From Mycobacterium sp. AZCC_0083 (lineage in GTDB: Bacteria > Actinomycetota > Actinomycetes > Mycobacteriales > Mycobacteriaceae), in contig NZ_JACHGP010000009.1 of assembly GCF_014202335.1 (NCBI RefSeq), forward strand, positions 310,001-374,000: DNA of 64,000 nt, in the 5' to 3' direction. Of the stretch, positions 10,943 through 19,245 are shown piece by piece. Numbering within the stretch: the first letter of the stretch is position 1; each line of letters opens with the position of its first letter. The position numbers were made by a program, and so were the translations under genes. The notes below the pieces were generated by a model that saw nothing but the letters and a program-made list of their open reading frames with translations, had not been told where the DNA came from and did not search any database.

Positions 10943-11047
10943 GGGGTCGAGTTTAGTTTGGCCAGATCAGGTCAGCCCGGGGTGTACGCCCGGAATGAGC
11001 TCGAAGGCGGTCGATACCCGGCCGATCGGCCCCTCGCGCGCGCAGAA

Positions 11048-12631
11048 TCAATACACCAGGATGGCGAACACGGTACACAGCACCAGTCCGGTCATGACGG
11101 GCAGGAAGCACTTTCGCGCCAGGCTGAGGACCGGCACCCGTGCGAAGCCGGCCACCGCAATCAGCGATGACCACGCGACGAGTGTCCCGCCGCCGGACCA
11201 GATATTGCCCATCTGTCCGATGGCCGCCAGCGTGCTCGGATCCATGCCGACGGCCGGACCAAGGGCGCCGGAGAGTGAACCGGTCAGCGGCAGACCGCTG
11301 AAGCCGGAGCCCTCGAGGCCGGCGATGAGGCCGACGAACAGGACGCCGAAGGAGGTGACGAACGGGTTCGGGGACAGGTGTGACTGCGCGGCGTTGATGA
11401 GGTCGAAGAGGATGGCCGGCCCCGCAACGTCGTCTGGCATCCCAAGGATCGCGCCGGAGAAGTCGCCGTTTCCGATGAAGAAGAATCCCGCAATCGGCAG
11501 CACAATGCCCATCGCCTTGAACGCGAACACCAGACCGTCGACCACATGCCGGGAGGAGGTCTCCAAGAAGTTGCGCTTGTCGTTGGTGGCGGAGGCGGCA
11601 AAGAGGACCAGAGCGGCGATACCCCCGACGATCGCTGCGGCGTCGCCACCCTTCAGCGGTGGGACGACGGTGGTGAACTTGCCGAGTAGCAGGTAGACGA
11701 TGAAGCCGAGGTACACCAGCGGCACTAGCAGTGCAAAGATCCTCGAAGGCAACGTCTTCGGTGGCGAGTCGGGCTCCACCTCCGGAACGGCCAGCACCGT
11801 GGTCCCGGTCAGGTTGGCGGGCTCCGTTGGAGTCGGTCCGCCGACCGGAGTGGGGGTTCGGGGGGCCCGAACATCCGCCCCACCATTGGTGCCGTGATCT
11901 CCGTCCGCGCGCCGGGGCTCCTCGTCGGTCGGTTCGACGCCCAGTCGGTCGGCCTCGTTCTCCCAGTCGAGGAGCAATTCGGCCGACGCCGTGCGCCAGG
12001 TGCGTCGCTGCATCACGAAGGTGATGATCAGCGCGGTCAGCCCCACGATGAGCGAGAGAACCAGTGCTTTGTCCGCGACGGCATCCGGGTCAACGCCTGC
12101 GGCTTTGGCGGAGATACCGGGGGCGACCTTGATGATGTAGTCCGACGACAGGGCCATTCCCTGCCCGGCGATGGCGATCACCATGCCGACAGACAGCGGG
12201 GAGAGGCCGGCCCGGATGGCGACCGGAATGAGCACGGCGCCCACGAGCGGCACGGCAGGGGTTGGCCAGAAGAACAGCGAGATCACGTAGGTGACGAGCG
12301 CGAGCACGATGAAACTGCTGGTCCCGGTGCGCATTACGCGACGAAACGGCGTAACCATGAGCCGGTCGGCGCCCATTTGGCGCAGCGCGCCGAGCATCGC
12401 AGTCACCAAGGCGATGATCAGGAAGATGTTGAACAGTTCCTTCGCCGCGACCAGGCTGGCGTTGAAGATCGACGACAAGCCGGTAATGATGCTGCCCGAG
12501 AACGCCCATGCGGTCAGCAACGTCCCGGTGACTGCGGGCACGACGATGTTCTTACGGAGCGCCATCGTGATGAGAATGACGACGATGCCTGCCAAATAGA
12601 TCCAGTGCGCCGCGGTGATGTGTGTGTCCAT
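11048..12631 (-). CDS. GntP/citrate-type carboxylate transporter
   Basis: Polytopic membrane transporter of 527 residues with about 12 hydrophobic helices and a large hydrophilic loop around residues 215-300 (rich in Asp, Glu, Pro, Thr). The pattern FWPTPAVPLVGAVLIPVAIRAG and repeated Gly-rich hairpins resemble the ion-transporter superfamily that includes GntP and citrate/dicarboxylate carriers, so an organic acid is the likely substrate. The ATG at 12631 has GAAGGG six bases upstream; an in-frame start at 12649 is weaker. It is the first gene after gatB in the island, divergent from the MFS gene across 369 bp of repeat-bearing sequence. Confidence 0.7.
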   Translation of the reverse strand: MDTHITAAHWIYLAGIVVILITMALRKNIVVPAVTGTLLTAWAFSGSIITGLSSIFNASLVAAKELFNIFLIIALVTAMLGALRQMGADRLMVTPFRRVMRTGTSSFIVLALVTYVISLFFWPTPAVPLVGAVLIPVAIRAGLSPLSVGMVIAIAGQGMALSSDYIIKVAPGISAKAAGVDPDAVADKALVLSLIVGLTALIITFVMQRRTWRTASAELLLDWENEADRLGVEPTDEEPRRADGDHGTNGGADVRAPRTPTPVGGPTPTEPANLTGTTVLAVPEVEPDSPPKTLPSRIFALLVPLVYLGFIVYLLLGKFTTVVPPLKGGDAAAIVGGIAALVLFAASATNDKRNFLETSSRHVVDGLVFAFKAMGIVLPIAGFFFIGNGDFSGAILGMPDDVAGPAILFDLINAAQSHLSPNPFVTSFGVLFVGLIAGLEGSGFSGLPLTGSLSGALGPAVGMDPSTLAAIGQMGNIWSGGGTLVAWSSLIAVAGFARVPVLSLARKCFLPVMTGLVLCTVFAILVY

Positions 12632-12656
12632 TGGGGACCCTTCGTTCACTGCTCAT

Positions 12657-12848
12657 GGGCTGTGCAGTTTGATGCTGGAATGGTCGGCTCGGTCACGGTC
12701 CTGGTCAACGACAAGAGTGCACAGCCCCGACGGCTTCCCACTGTGCATAAGCTCCGATCTTGTCGGTGGTGTGTCCTGCCGTTTCGGCGGTGTAACGATC
12801 ATCGCGCCGTGGGTCCGCGCGGCGCGACGATTTCCGGCGGCTGTGCAT
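12657..12848. promoter_or_regulatory. Repeated GGCTGTGCA motifs between divergent transporters
   Basis: The 369-bp gap 12632-13000 has no convincing gene. It holds GGGCTGTGCA at 12657-12666 and its exact inverse TGCACAGCCC at 12718-12727, then CTGTGCAT at 12741-12748 and GGCTGTGCAT at 12839-12848. The same core (GGCTGTGCAC) recurs at 16700-16709 after the HbpS-like gene. The multiple copies around island genes suggest operators, perhaps for the PucR regulator at 14380; this is inference. Confidence 0.45.
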
Positions 12849-13000
12849 ATTTCCCAACTCATGCCCTCGGTGGTGTGCACCATCGCCCGTCGTCTGACTC
12901 CAAATGAGCGGCCCAACATGGGACAGTGGGTGTGATATCCAGGCTCACAACGTGTTTGGAAACAGGGTGTCTCGAAGCAGGCAGGCGGCATACCGAAACA

Positions 13001-14377
13001 ATGACCGAGGTACGTTCCTCAGCTGAGGCGAATCCGCCCGCGGTGGGTCCGGACACGGGCACGCCGCTGGGTCTTGCCGCGCTGCTGGCGGGGACACTGG
13101 TCGGGACGGTGAGCAACAACGTCGTCAACGTGCCGCTCGGAGCGATACTCGACGAGTTCAACGCCCCGCTCGGCAGCGGTGTGTTCGTGGTGGTCGGCTT
13201 TCTACTGGCGATGGCGGCGACTATGCCACTGGCCGGCTGGGTCGGCGACAGGTTCGGCCGACGACGCACCTACTGCGCGGCGCTGCTCGGCACCGCGGTG
13301 TGTGCGGTCGGCGCGGCGACCGCACCGTCGCTGCCGCTGTTGATCGGGTGGCGCACGTTGGGGGGTGTTGCCGCGGCCGCGTTCGGACCGGCAGTGATGG
13401 GCCTCATCAGTTGGATGTTCTCGACCGAGGGGCGCGGCCGTGCGATGGGAGCGTGGGCGTCGGTGAACGGTTTCGGCCAGGCGATCGGGCCGACGATGGG
13501 TGGGCTGGTCGCCGACACCTGGGGATGGCGATGGGTCTTCGTACCGCTGGTTCCGGTGGCGCTGGCCGGATTCGTGGGGGCGCTGCGTTACATCCCGTCC
13601 TACCCCGGCGCCCGGATGTCGTTCGACGTCGCCGGTGCGGCCGCGCTGACAGCGGGCACGGCGCTGCTGGTGGCAGGGCTGGCGCTGATCCCGCAACCGG
13701 ACATCCCATGGTGGGCCGTGGCGGGGATGGTGGCCGCCGCGGTCGCGGCGCTGGGGTGGTTCTCCTGGCATTGCGCACGGGTGGAGCACCCCTTCGTTCA
13801 CGTTCGGCTCGTCGTCGAGTCACGGTTCGCGCGCAGCACCCTGGCCGGTTTCGCCCAGATGTTCTGCCTGGGCGCAACCTTGCTGGCGATCCCGCTCTAC
13901 CTGGTCGGCAGGGGTTCGTCGGCTTCGATGGCGGGCGTTGTGTTGTTCGCGGTGCCGGCCACAATGGTGCTGCTCGGACCCCTGGTGGGACGTTGGCTCG
14001 ACCGGCTGCGTCCGAGACGGGTCCTGCGGACCGGTCTTGTGGTTCTGCTGATCGCGCAGGTCGCGCTGACGATCGGCGTGGCCCAGGAACGACTAGTGCC
14101 TGCCGTGTTGATCACCATGCTCGTCGTGACCGGTACGGGAATCGCGCTGGTGCAAACACCCGCGGCCACCGGCGCGACCCGTTCGCCGGCGGGGGCCGAC
14201 GGCACCGGCCTTGGTCTGTACAACCTGGTCAGGTTCACCGGTTCTGCGGTGGGCGCGGCGTGGGTTGCGGTGGCGCTCGAGGTGTCGACCTATCCGGCCG
14301 TGTTCGCCGCATCTGCGGTCATCGTCGCCCTGGGCCTCGCCGGGTCGTTCGTCCGACCCGACCCTAAGCCCATCTGA
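13001..14377 (+). CDS. Major facilitator superfamily transporter
   Basis: MFS permease of 458 residues with about 12 to 14 transmembrane helices. The motif-A loop GWVGDRFGRRRTY follows helix 2, and the motif-C-like GQAIGPTMGGLVADTWGWRWVF is in helix 5, both typical of the DHA2/EmrB drug-proton antiporter group. Substrate is unknown; within the island it may export or import the catabolic substrate or an intermediate. ATG at 13001 (MTEVRSSAE) is preferred over an in-frame upstream start at 12926. It converges on the PucR gene, ending 2 bp from it. Confidence 0.85.
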   Translation: MTEVRSSAEANPPAVGPDTGTPLGLAALLAGTLVGTVSNNVVNVPLGAILDEFNAPLGSGVFVVVGFLLAMAATMPLAGWVGDRFGRRRTYCAALLGTAVCAVGAATAPSLPLLIGWRTLGGVAAAAFGPAVMGLISWMFSTEGRGRAMGAWASVNGFGQAIGPTMGGLVADTWGWRWVFVPLVPVALAGFVGALRYIPSYPGARMSFDVAGAAALTAGTALLVAGLALIPQPDIPWWAVAGMVAAAVAALGWFSWHCARVEHPFVHVRLVVESRFARSTLAGFAQMFCLGATLLAIPLYLVGRGSSASMAGVVLFAVPATMVLLGPLVGRWLDRLRPRRVLRTGLVVLLIAQVALTIGVAQERLVPAVLITMLVVTGTGIALVQTPAATGATRSPAGADGTGLGLYNLVRFTGSAVGAAWVAVALEVSTYPAVFAASAVIVALGLAGSFVRPDPKPI

Positions 14378-14379
14378 GA

Positions 14380-16050
14380 TCAGCGGAAGCTGGCCTCGCG
14401 ATCGACCGCTGATTGCACTTCGTCGAGTAGGCCGAGGCGAATCGCCAGCCACGCCGTGAACTGGTTCTCCGAGACACGGATGTCCATCCCGAGTGCGCGC
14501 GAGATCCGGTCCAGCTTGGCCAGCATGGTGTTGCGGTGCACGTTGAGTACTCGAGCGGTCGCGTTCACGTTTCCGCCCTCGGCGAGGTAGGCGCTGAGGG
14601 TGTCGAGCAGGTCGGGTCCGGACCGCAACGGCCCCAATACTTCTCTTACCAGCTGGCGGCTGTGCTCCGAGTCGGCGACCTGCGCCAGAACGGTGAAGCT
14701 GCGCAGCTCTTGATACGACGTGGCGCCGGTGCGGTGCAGGCGGCGCGCGATTCCGAGGGCGACACGTGCTTCCCGGTAGCCTTCGCGAACCTCTCCGGCG
14801 CCTCGCGCCGGGCGACCGTAGGAAACCGGTGCCCGCATCCCGCGGCGCCGCTCGAGCTCCAACGACATGGCGCGGGCATACTCGTCCATCTCCTCTCGCA
14901 TCGCATCGTCTTGTTCGCTGCGCAGCGTCCGCACGACGACGAGGACGTCACCGATCACCGTCACGTAGGCGTGCACCGATCGATGCGGCGCGACGCCTGC
15001 CGCGTACCGGGCAAGGCGCACCATGCTCGCGGTCGGGCTGTCCGGTCCGTGCGGCAGCACGCCGGGGGCGACGAACACCCCGAACCGGGAGTCCAGCTCG
15101 ATGTCGTGGTGCTCGGCTCTCGCGCGCATGTCGTGTTCGCTGGAGAAGCTCCCGTGCACTAGCGCTTGGACGAAGTCGCCGCGGGCACGTTCGTCGGCCT
15201 CATCCACACTGCGTTGGCGCAGCATCTCCGAGCCGACAATGGCGGTGGCCTGTTCGGTGAGGACGACGTGGCATGCGAGATCGTGGCTACCCGGGTGGGC
15301 GTCGGGCACCAGGATCACCACCCAGCCTTCGAACGACTTGCCCAGCCGGATCGCGCTGGCCACGCACGTCCAGACGCTGTCGTGCGGCCCCGTGACGGTC
15401 TGTACTCGGGTGTCGTGGCTGTCGATTCGCCGCGCCCCAGGCAGGTCGGCGGCGAGCATCCCGCACACCGACTCCGCAAGGGGCGCCACGGCATCGGCGG
15501 CCAGGCCGTTGTGCGCCACCAGGTGGCCGCGGAAGTCGAGCGCGACCGCCGGGTTGTGCGCCAGGTTGGACACCTCCCGGATCAGGATTCGCAGTCCCGC
15601 GCCGCGATGGAAGAGCCCCGCGAGCGAGTCGTGCACGTGTGTGGAGTAACGCATCACGTGCACTTCCTGGTTGAGGGCCCGCTCCGCGAGCAGGCGATTG
15701 AGCGCCGCAAAGCCGACCGGGACGCCCATCTCGATGACGACGAGCGTCGGCGGCAGCCCGGATCGGCAAAAGTTCAGTGGTAACACGCCATCGACCAGGA
15801 GGGTCGCGGCACCGCGAGCGACCAGCGCGGACATGGCACCGCTGTTACCGGCCAATGCCTCGGGCCGGGCGTAGACGGCCACAGCTTCGAGCCGATCGGG
15901 TTGCGACAGCACCTCGCTGAGCGGCAGCACCCAGTTCAGCTCCACGTCGAGCCGGTCATCTCCGGCGACCACGCGGGCGCCCGACATGAGCGACTCGTCG
16001 AGCAGGCCGTGCACCGTCAAGCGGTCACTGTGCATCGGTGAAGCCGTCAT
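14380..16050 (-). CDS. PucR family transcriptional regulator
   Basis: Regulator of 556 residues: an N-terminal PucR sensor domain (about residues 5-130, LTVHGLLDESLMSGARVVAGDDRLD), a central GGDEF-like region and a C-terminal PucR helix-turn-helix (TARVLNVHRNTMLAKLDRISRALG, about residues 500-525). Family members, such as B. subtilis PucR for purine use, usually activate nearby catabolic genes in response to a nitrogen-containing or aromatic compound. The start MTASPMHS is chosen for AGGGTG upstream; ATG at 16035 is an alternative. It is divergent from the HbpS-diiron-Rieske operon and is its most likely regulator. Confidence 0.88.
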   Translation of the reverse strand: MTASPMHSDRLTVHGLLDESLMSGARVVAGDDRLDVELNWVLPLSEVLSQPDRLEAVAVYARPEALAGNSGAMSALVARGAATLLVDGVLPLNFCRSGLPPTLVVIEMGVPVGFAALNRLLAERALNQEVHVMRYSTHVHDSLAGLFHRGAGLRILIREVSNLAHNPAVALDFRGHLVAHNGLAADAVAPLAESVCGMLAADLPGARRIDSHDTRVQTVTGPHDSVWTCVASAIRLGKSFEGWVVILVPDAHPGSHDLACHVVLTEQATAIVGSEMLRQRSVDEADERARGDFVQALVHGSFSSEHDMRARAEHHDIELDSRFGVFVAPGVLPHGPDSPTASMVRLARYAAGVAPHRSVHAYVTVIGDVLVVVRTLRSEQDDAMREEMDEYARAMSLELERRRGMRAPVSYGRPARGAGEVREGYREARVALGIARRLHRTGATSYQELRSFTVLAQVADSEHSRQLVREVLGPLRSGPDLLDTLSAYLAEGGNVNATARVLNVHRNTMLAKLDRISRALGMDIRVSENQFTAWLAIRLGLLDEVQSAVDREASFR

Positions 16051-16244
16051 TTGAACACCCTGCGTTCGTGTGATTCGTACCTCATCGATACCGGATCTCG
16101 TGTACCCACACCATGTGCAGTATGACCGAGGAACCGGCTCGCGTCCGGTCATGTTGACCATCCCGCTCGTGGAGCCGCGTTGGTAGACATGCCAGCGACA
16201 GCCAATCACCGATCGCAGGTCCTGTGAGAAAGCGAGAGCTGACC

Positions 16245-16694
16245 ATGCATCAGATACACCGGATCACCCTGGACGACGCGCTGCCGCTGCTGGCGGCCGG
16301 GCGGGCGAAGGCCGAGGAGGTCGGCGTGAAACAAACACTGTGCATCTGCGATGACGGCGGCAACGTCCTCGCGCTGCACCGACTGCCCGGTGCCCGGCTG
16401 ACGGGTGTGGACATCGCCATCGCCAAGGCCTTCACCGCTGCCGGACACGAGCGGGCCACGCATCTGTTCAACGAGCCGCCCGACGGGCCGGCGTTGCCGG
16501 GTAACGAAGCGTTCGGAATCAGCCACATGTTGCCCGGGAAGTTCGCGATCTTCGTCGGCGGATTCCCGCTGGTCTTCGATGGTCAGATCGTCGGCGGGGT
16601 GGGCATCAGCGGCGGCAACGGCGCGCAGGACAAGGCCGTCGGCGCCGCGATGCTGGCGGAGTTCGAAGCGCTGACCGCATCCGTCGTGCGATGA
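16245..16694 (+). CDS. HbpS/GlcG-family small protein
   Basis: 149-residue protein of the haem-degrading HbpS / GlcG / PduO C-terminal family, an alpha-beta fold that often accompanies catabolic operons. Visible family features are ICDDGGNVLALHRLPGARL (about residues 35-55), the AIAKAFTAAG helix, and the Gly-rich end FDGQIVGGVGISGGNGAQDK. Streptomyces HbpS binds haem, but the role of the short cytosolic members is unsettled. No signal peptide. ATG at 16245 follows GCGAGAG; a GTG at 16224 is in frame. It opens the plus-strand operon, followed by a 171-bp gap before the diiron gene. Confidence 0.75.
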   Translation: MHQIHRITLDDALPLLAAGRAKAEEVGVKQTLCICDDGGNVLALHRLPGARLTGVDIAIAKAFTAAGHERATHLFNEPPDGPALPGNEAFGISHMLPGKFAIFVGGFPLVFDGQIVGGVGISGGNGAQDKAVGAAMLAEFEALTASVVR

Positions 16695-16699
16695 CAGCC

Positions 16700-16709
16700 G
16701 GCTGTGCAC
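16700..16709 (+). promoter_or_regulatory. GGCTGTGCAC motif before the diiron gene
   Basis: Single copy of the motif that is repeated at 12657-12848, located in the 171-bp gap between the HbpS-like gene and the diiron gene. The gap suggests a second promoter, so the diiron gene may be transcribed separately from HbpS. Function is inferred from recurrence only. Confidence 0.3.
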
Positions 16710-16865
16710 CTTGACCAACGCGGGGCGCAGTCGCAGGTACTTCTGTCCATGGCCTACCGCCGACGGGGTGGTTAACGTCGTTGGTACAGCGCCGAATTCA
16801 TCTAGTCGTCGCCGAAGATAGTACAAATCAAGCGATTTCGTGACACAGCGAGAAGGGACACTTCA

Positions 16866-17585
16866 ATGACTGAGCTCCTCGGGCGGGACGAGTTTCGCGC
16901 CGAACTCGGGAACGCCATCAAGGGCCGCGAGGCGAAGAACGCCTCGTTCAGCAAGGCGTGGGCGGAAGGCAAGCTGCAGAAGCAACACTTCGCGCGGTGG
17001 GCCGAAAACCACTACCACTATGTCGGACCGTTCGCCGACTACCTGGCCAACATCTATTCGAATACTCCCGACGAGTTCACCGGAGCCAAGGACTTCACGC
17101 TGCAGAACATGTACGAAGAGGAACTCGCCGACATTCGGCACACCGACCTGCTCATCAAGTTCGGCGAGGCGTGCGGTACGACCAAGGCGCGCATCGAGGA
17201 TCCCTCGAATATGAACCCGATCACGCGTGGTCTGCAGGCATGGTGCTACGCGGTGTCGCAGCGTGAGCATTTCGTGGTCGCGACGGCTGCGCTGGTGGTG
17301 GGTCTCGAGTCGCAGGTGCCCAGCATCTACACCAAGCAGATCATCCCGCTGCGCGAGGTGTACCAGTTCAGCGAGGACGAGATCGAATTCTTCGAGCTGC
17401 ACATCACTTCCGACGTGGTGCACGGTGAGCGCGGATACCAGATCGTGCTCGACCACGCCGATACCGCGCAGTTGCAGCAGCGGTGCCTGCAACTGGTCCG
17501 GTGGGGCGCGGAGATGCGCTTCTCCTACACCAGGGGGCTCTACGACTACTACGTCGCTCCGGATCTGGAGCAGGCAACCGTCTGA
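16866..17585 (+). CDS. Haem-oxygenase-like diiron oxidase (HDO, TenA/PqqC-like)
   Basis: All-helical protein of 239 residues in the TenA/PqqC/CADD superfamily. All six metal-ligand positions of the haem-oxygenase-like dimetal oxidases can be placed: E85-x6-H92 on one helix, E148, and H179-x3-D183-x2-H186. Spacing nearly equals that recalled for CADD (E81/H88, E142, H174/D178/H181). Such enzymes use O2 at a diiron centre for N-oxygenation, C-C cleavage or desaturation (SznF, UndA, BesC). Cytoplasmic; no signal. The neighbouring Rieske ferredoxin and reductase would supply electrons. Substrate unknown; N-linked because of the RidA and Ggt genes downstream. Confidence 0.8.
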   Translation: MTELLGRDEFRAELGNAIKGREAKNASFSKAWAEGKLQKQHFARWAENHYHYVGPFADYLANIYSNTPDEFTGAKDFTLQNMYEEELADIRHTDLLIKFGEACGTTKARIEDPSNMNPITRGLQAWCYAVSQREHFVVATAALVVGLESQVPSIYTKQIIPLREVYQFSEDEIEFFELHITSDVVHGERGYQIVLDHADTAQLQQRCLQLVRWGAEMRFSYTRGLYDYYVAPDLEQATV

Positions 17586-17662
17586 ACCGCAGCCGAAACC
17601 GTATGGGGTGCACCGTGGGACCTGGCCCACGGTGCACCCGCCTCGTCAGGAAGGTATCCGCC

Positions 17663-18016
17663 ATGACCGCGGATTGGATCGCGGTGGCGACGACCGCAGA
17701 GCTGGGTCGCCGCCGCAAACTTCGGGTCGACTGCGGCGGTGTGGCCGTCGCGCTGTTCGCCGCCGCCGGGCGGGTGTACGCGATGGCCGACACCTGCGTC
17801 CACCAGGACCGGTCTCTGACCAAGGGCACATTGCTGCACGGCAAGGTGATCTGCCCGGGACACCAATGGCAGTTTGATCTGGAAACCGGATACGAGGAGA
17901 ACCAGGACCGCTGCCAACCCACCTACCCGGTGCGGGTGGAGGCGGACACCGTCTACGTCAACACCACAGCGCGGCTGTCCAGCACCACGGCTGCCGGAGA
18001 GGAAGCCCACGGATGA
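17663..18016 (+). CDS. Rieske [2Fe-2S] ferredoxin
   Basis: 117-residue soluble Rieske ferredoxin. The cluster ligands are C45-V-H47 and C64-P-G-H67 (TCVHQDRSL... VICPGHQWQFDLETG), the NirD/ferredoxin type without the extra disulfide cysteines. In Rieske-dependent oxygenase systems such proteins pass electrons from an FAD reductase to the terminal oxygenase. ATG at 17663 follows AGGAAGG. Its stop overlaps the reductase ATG by four bases (ATGA), so the two are probably translated together and form an electron-transfer pair for the diiron enzyme. Confidence 0.9.
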   Translation: MTADWIAVATTAELGRRRKLRVDCGGVAVALFAAAGRVYAMADTCVHQDRSLTKGTLLHGKVICPGHQWQFDLETGYEENQDRCQPTYPVRVEADTVYVNTTARLSSTTAAGEEAHG

Positions 18017-19245
18017 CCGTCCGCACATTCGTCGCCGTCGGTGCGGGACAGACCGCCGCGGTGGCGGCGCGCACCCTGCGCCGCCGAGGATTCGACGGGC
18101 GCATCATCCTGATCGGCGATGAGCCGCACCTGCCGTACCAGCGGCCACCGCTGTCGAAGGAGTTCCTCGCCGGCAACGACACACTCGAGTCGCTACAGAT
18201 ACTGCCCGAGACATGGCGCGCCGACAACGGCGTCGAGGTCGTGACCGGGGCGACGGTGACACGACTCGATCCGAACACGCGTACCGTCGAAATCGCCGGG
18301 CACAAACCAATTGCCGCAGACGCGGTGCTGTTCGCGACCGGCGGTCGGCCACGCACACTGCCGGTCCCGGGGCCGCGGCCCGAACTGGTTCACCAGCTGC
18401 GCACCATCGATGACGCACAACGACTGCAGCAGTCGCTGACGCCGGGCCGACGGCTGGTGCTGATCGGTGCCGGTTTCATCGGGCTCGAAATCGCAGCCAC
18501 CGCAGTGGCTCTGGGCGTCGACGTAACGGTACTGGAGGCCGCCGCGGAGCCGCTGAGCGCCGTCATCGGCGCACGCATGGGCACGGAATGCGCACGGATG
18601 CATCGCGATCGCGGCGTCGATCTGCGCACCAACGCCGCGGTCCGTTCCCTTCGCACCACGAACGATCAGGTGGTCATCGAACTCGAAGGCGGCCCGCCAC
18701 TGAAAGCGGACGTCGTCGTGGTGGGCATTGGAATCACCCCGAGCACCTCTGTCGCCGCGGAAGCGGGGCTGCACATCGACGACGGCATCGTCGTGGACGC
18801 GCAGGGCCGGACCTCGATTCCCAACGTGTTCGCCGCCGGTGACGTCGCCCGCCGCTACTCGGCGCGGGCCGGACGCCATGTGCGGCTCGAACACTTCGAC
18901 AACGCCAACAAACAGGGCGCTGCGGTCGCCAACGCCGTACTCGGTCGCGACGCCGTCTCTGACGAGGCGAACTGGTTCTGGTCGGACCAGTTCGACCACA
19001 ACATCCAGTTCCTCGGCGCCGCACCGCAAACCTGCGACTTCGTCATCCGCGGCAACCCCGCCGAACGGGACTTCACCGCCTTCTACGTCGACGACGGCAT
19101 CCTCCGGGGTGCGTTCGCCGTCGATCGCGGCGAGGACGTGATGGTTGCGCGTGAACTGCTCGGCTGCCGCGTCGACACCGCGGTGCTCACCGACGAGGAC
19201 ACCGATCTATGGGATCTCGTCGATACCGAAGAGGTGGTCCGGTGA
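18013..19245 (+). CDS. FAD/NAD-dependent ferredoxin reductase
   Basis: 410-residue flavoprotein of the BphA4/rubredoxin reductase family. The N-terminal FAD-binding motif is AVGAGQTAAVAARTLR, the NAD(P)H Rossmann motif is LIGAGFIGLEIAATAVALG (about residues 153-171), and the second FAD motif is IPNVFAAGDVA. The conserved PYQRPPLSKEFL follows the first beta strand. It moves electrons from NAD(P)H to the Rieske ferredoxin encoded immediately upstream with a 4-bp overlap; its own stop overlaps the next start by one base (TGATG). Confidence 0.93.
   Translation: MTVRTFVAVGAGQTAAVAARTLRRRGFDGRIILIGDEPHLPYQRPPLSKEFLAGNDTLESLQILPETWRADNGVEVVTGATVTRLDPNTRTVEIAGHKPIAADAVLFATGGRPRTLPVPGPRPELVHQLRTIDDAQRLQQSLTPGRRLVLIGAGFIGLEIAATAVALGVDVTVLEAAAEPLSAVIGARMGTECARMHRDRGVDLRTNAAVRSLRTTNDQVVIELEGGPPLKADVVVVGIGITPSTSVAAEAGLHIDDGIVVDAQGRTSIPNVFAAGDVARRYSARAGRHVRLEHFDNANKQGAAVANAVLGRDAVSDEANWFWSDQFDHNIQFLGAAPQTCDFVIRGNPAERDFTAFYVDDGILRGAFAVDRGEDVMVARELLGCRVDTAVLTDEDTDLWDLVDTEEVVR

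Noticed and set aside
16866-17585. TenA thiaminase or PqqC annotation
   Set aside because: A six-residue dimetal site is present and the operon has no thiamine or PQQ genes.
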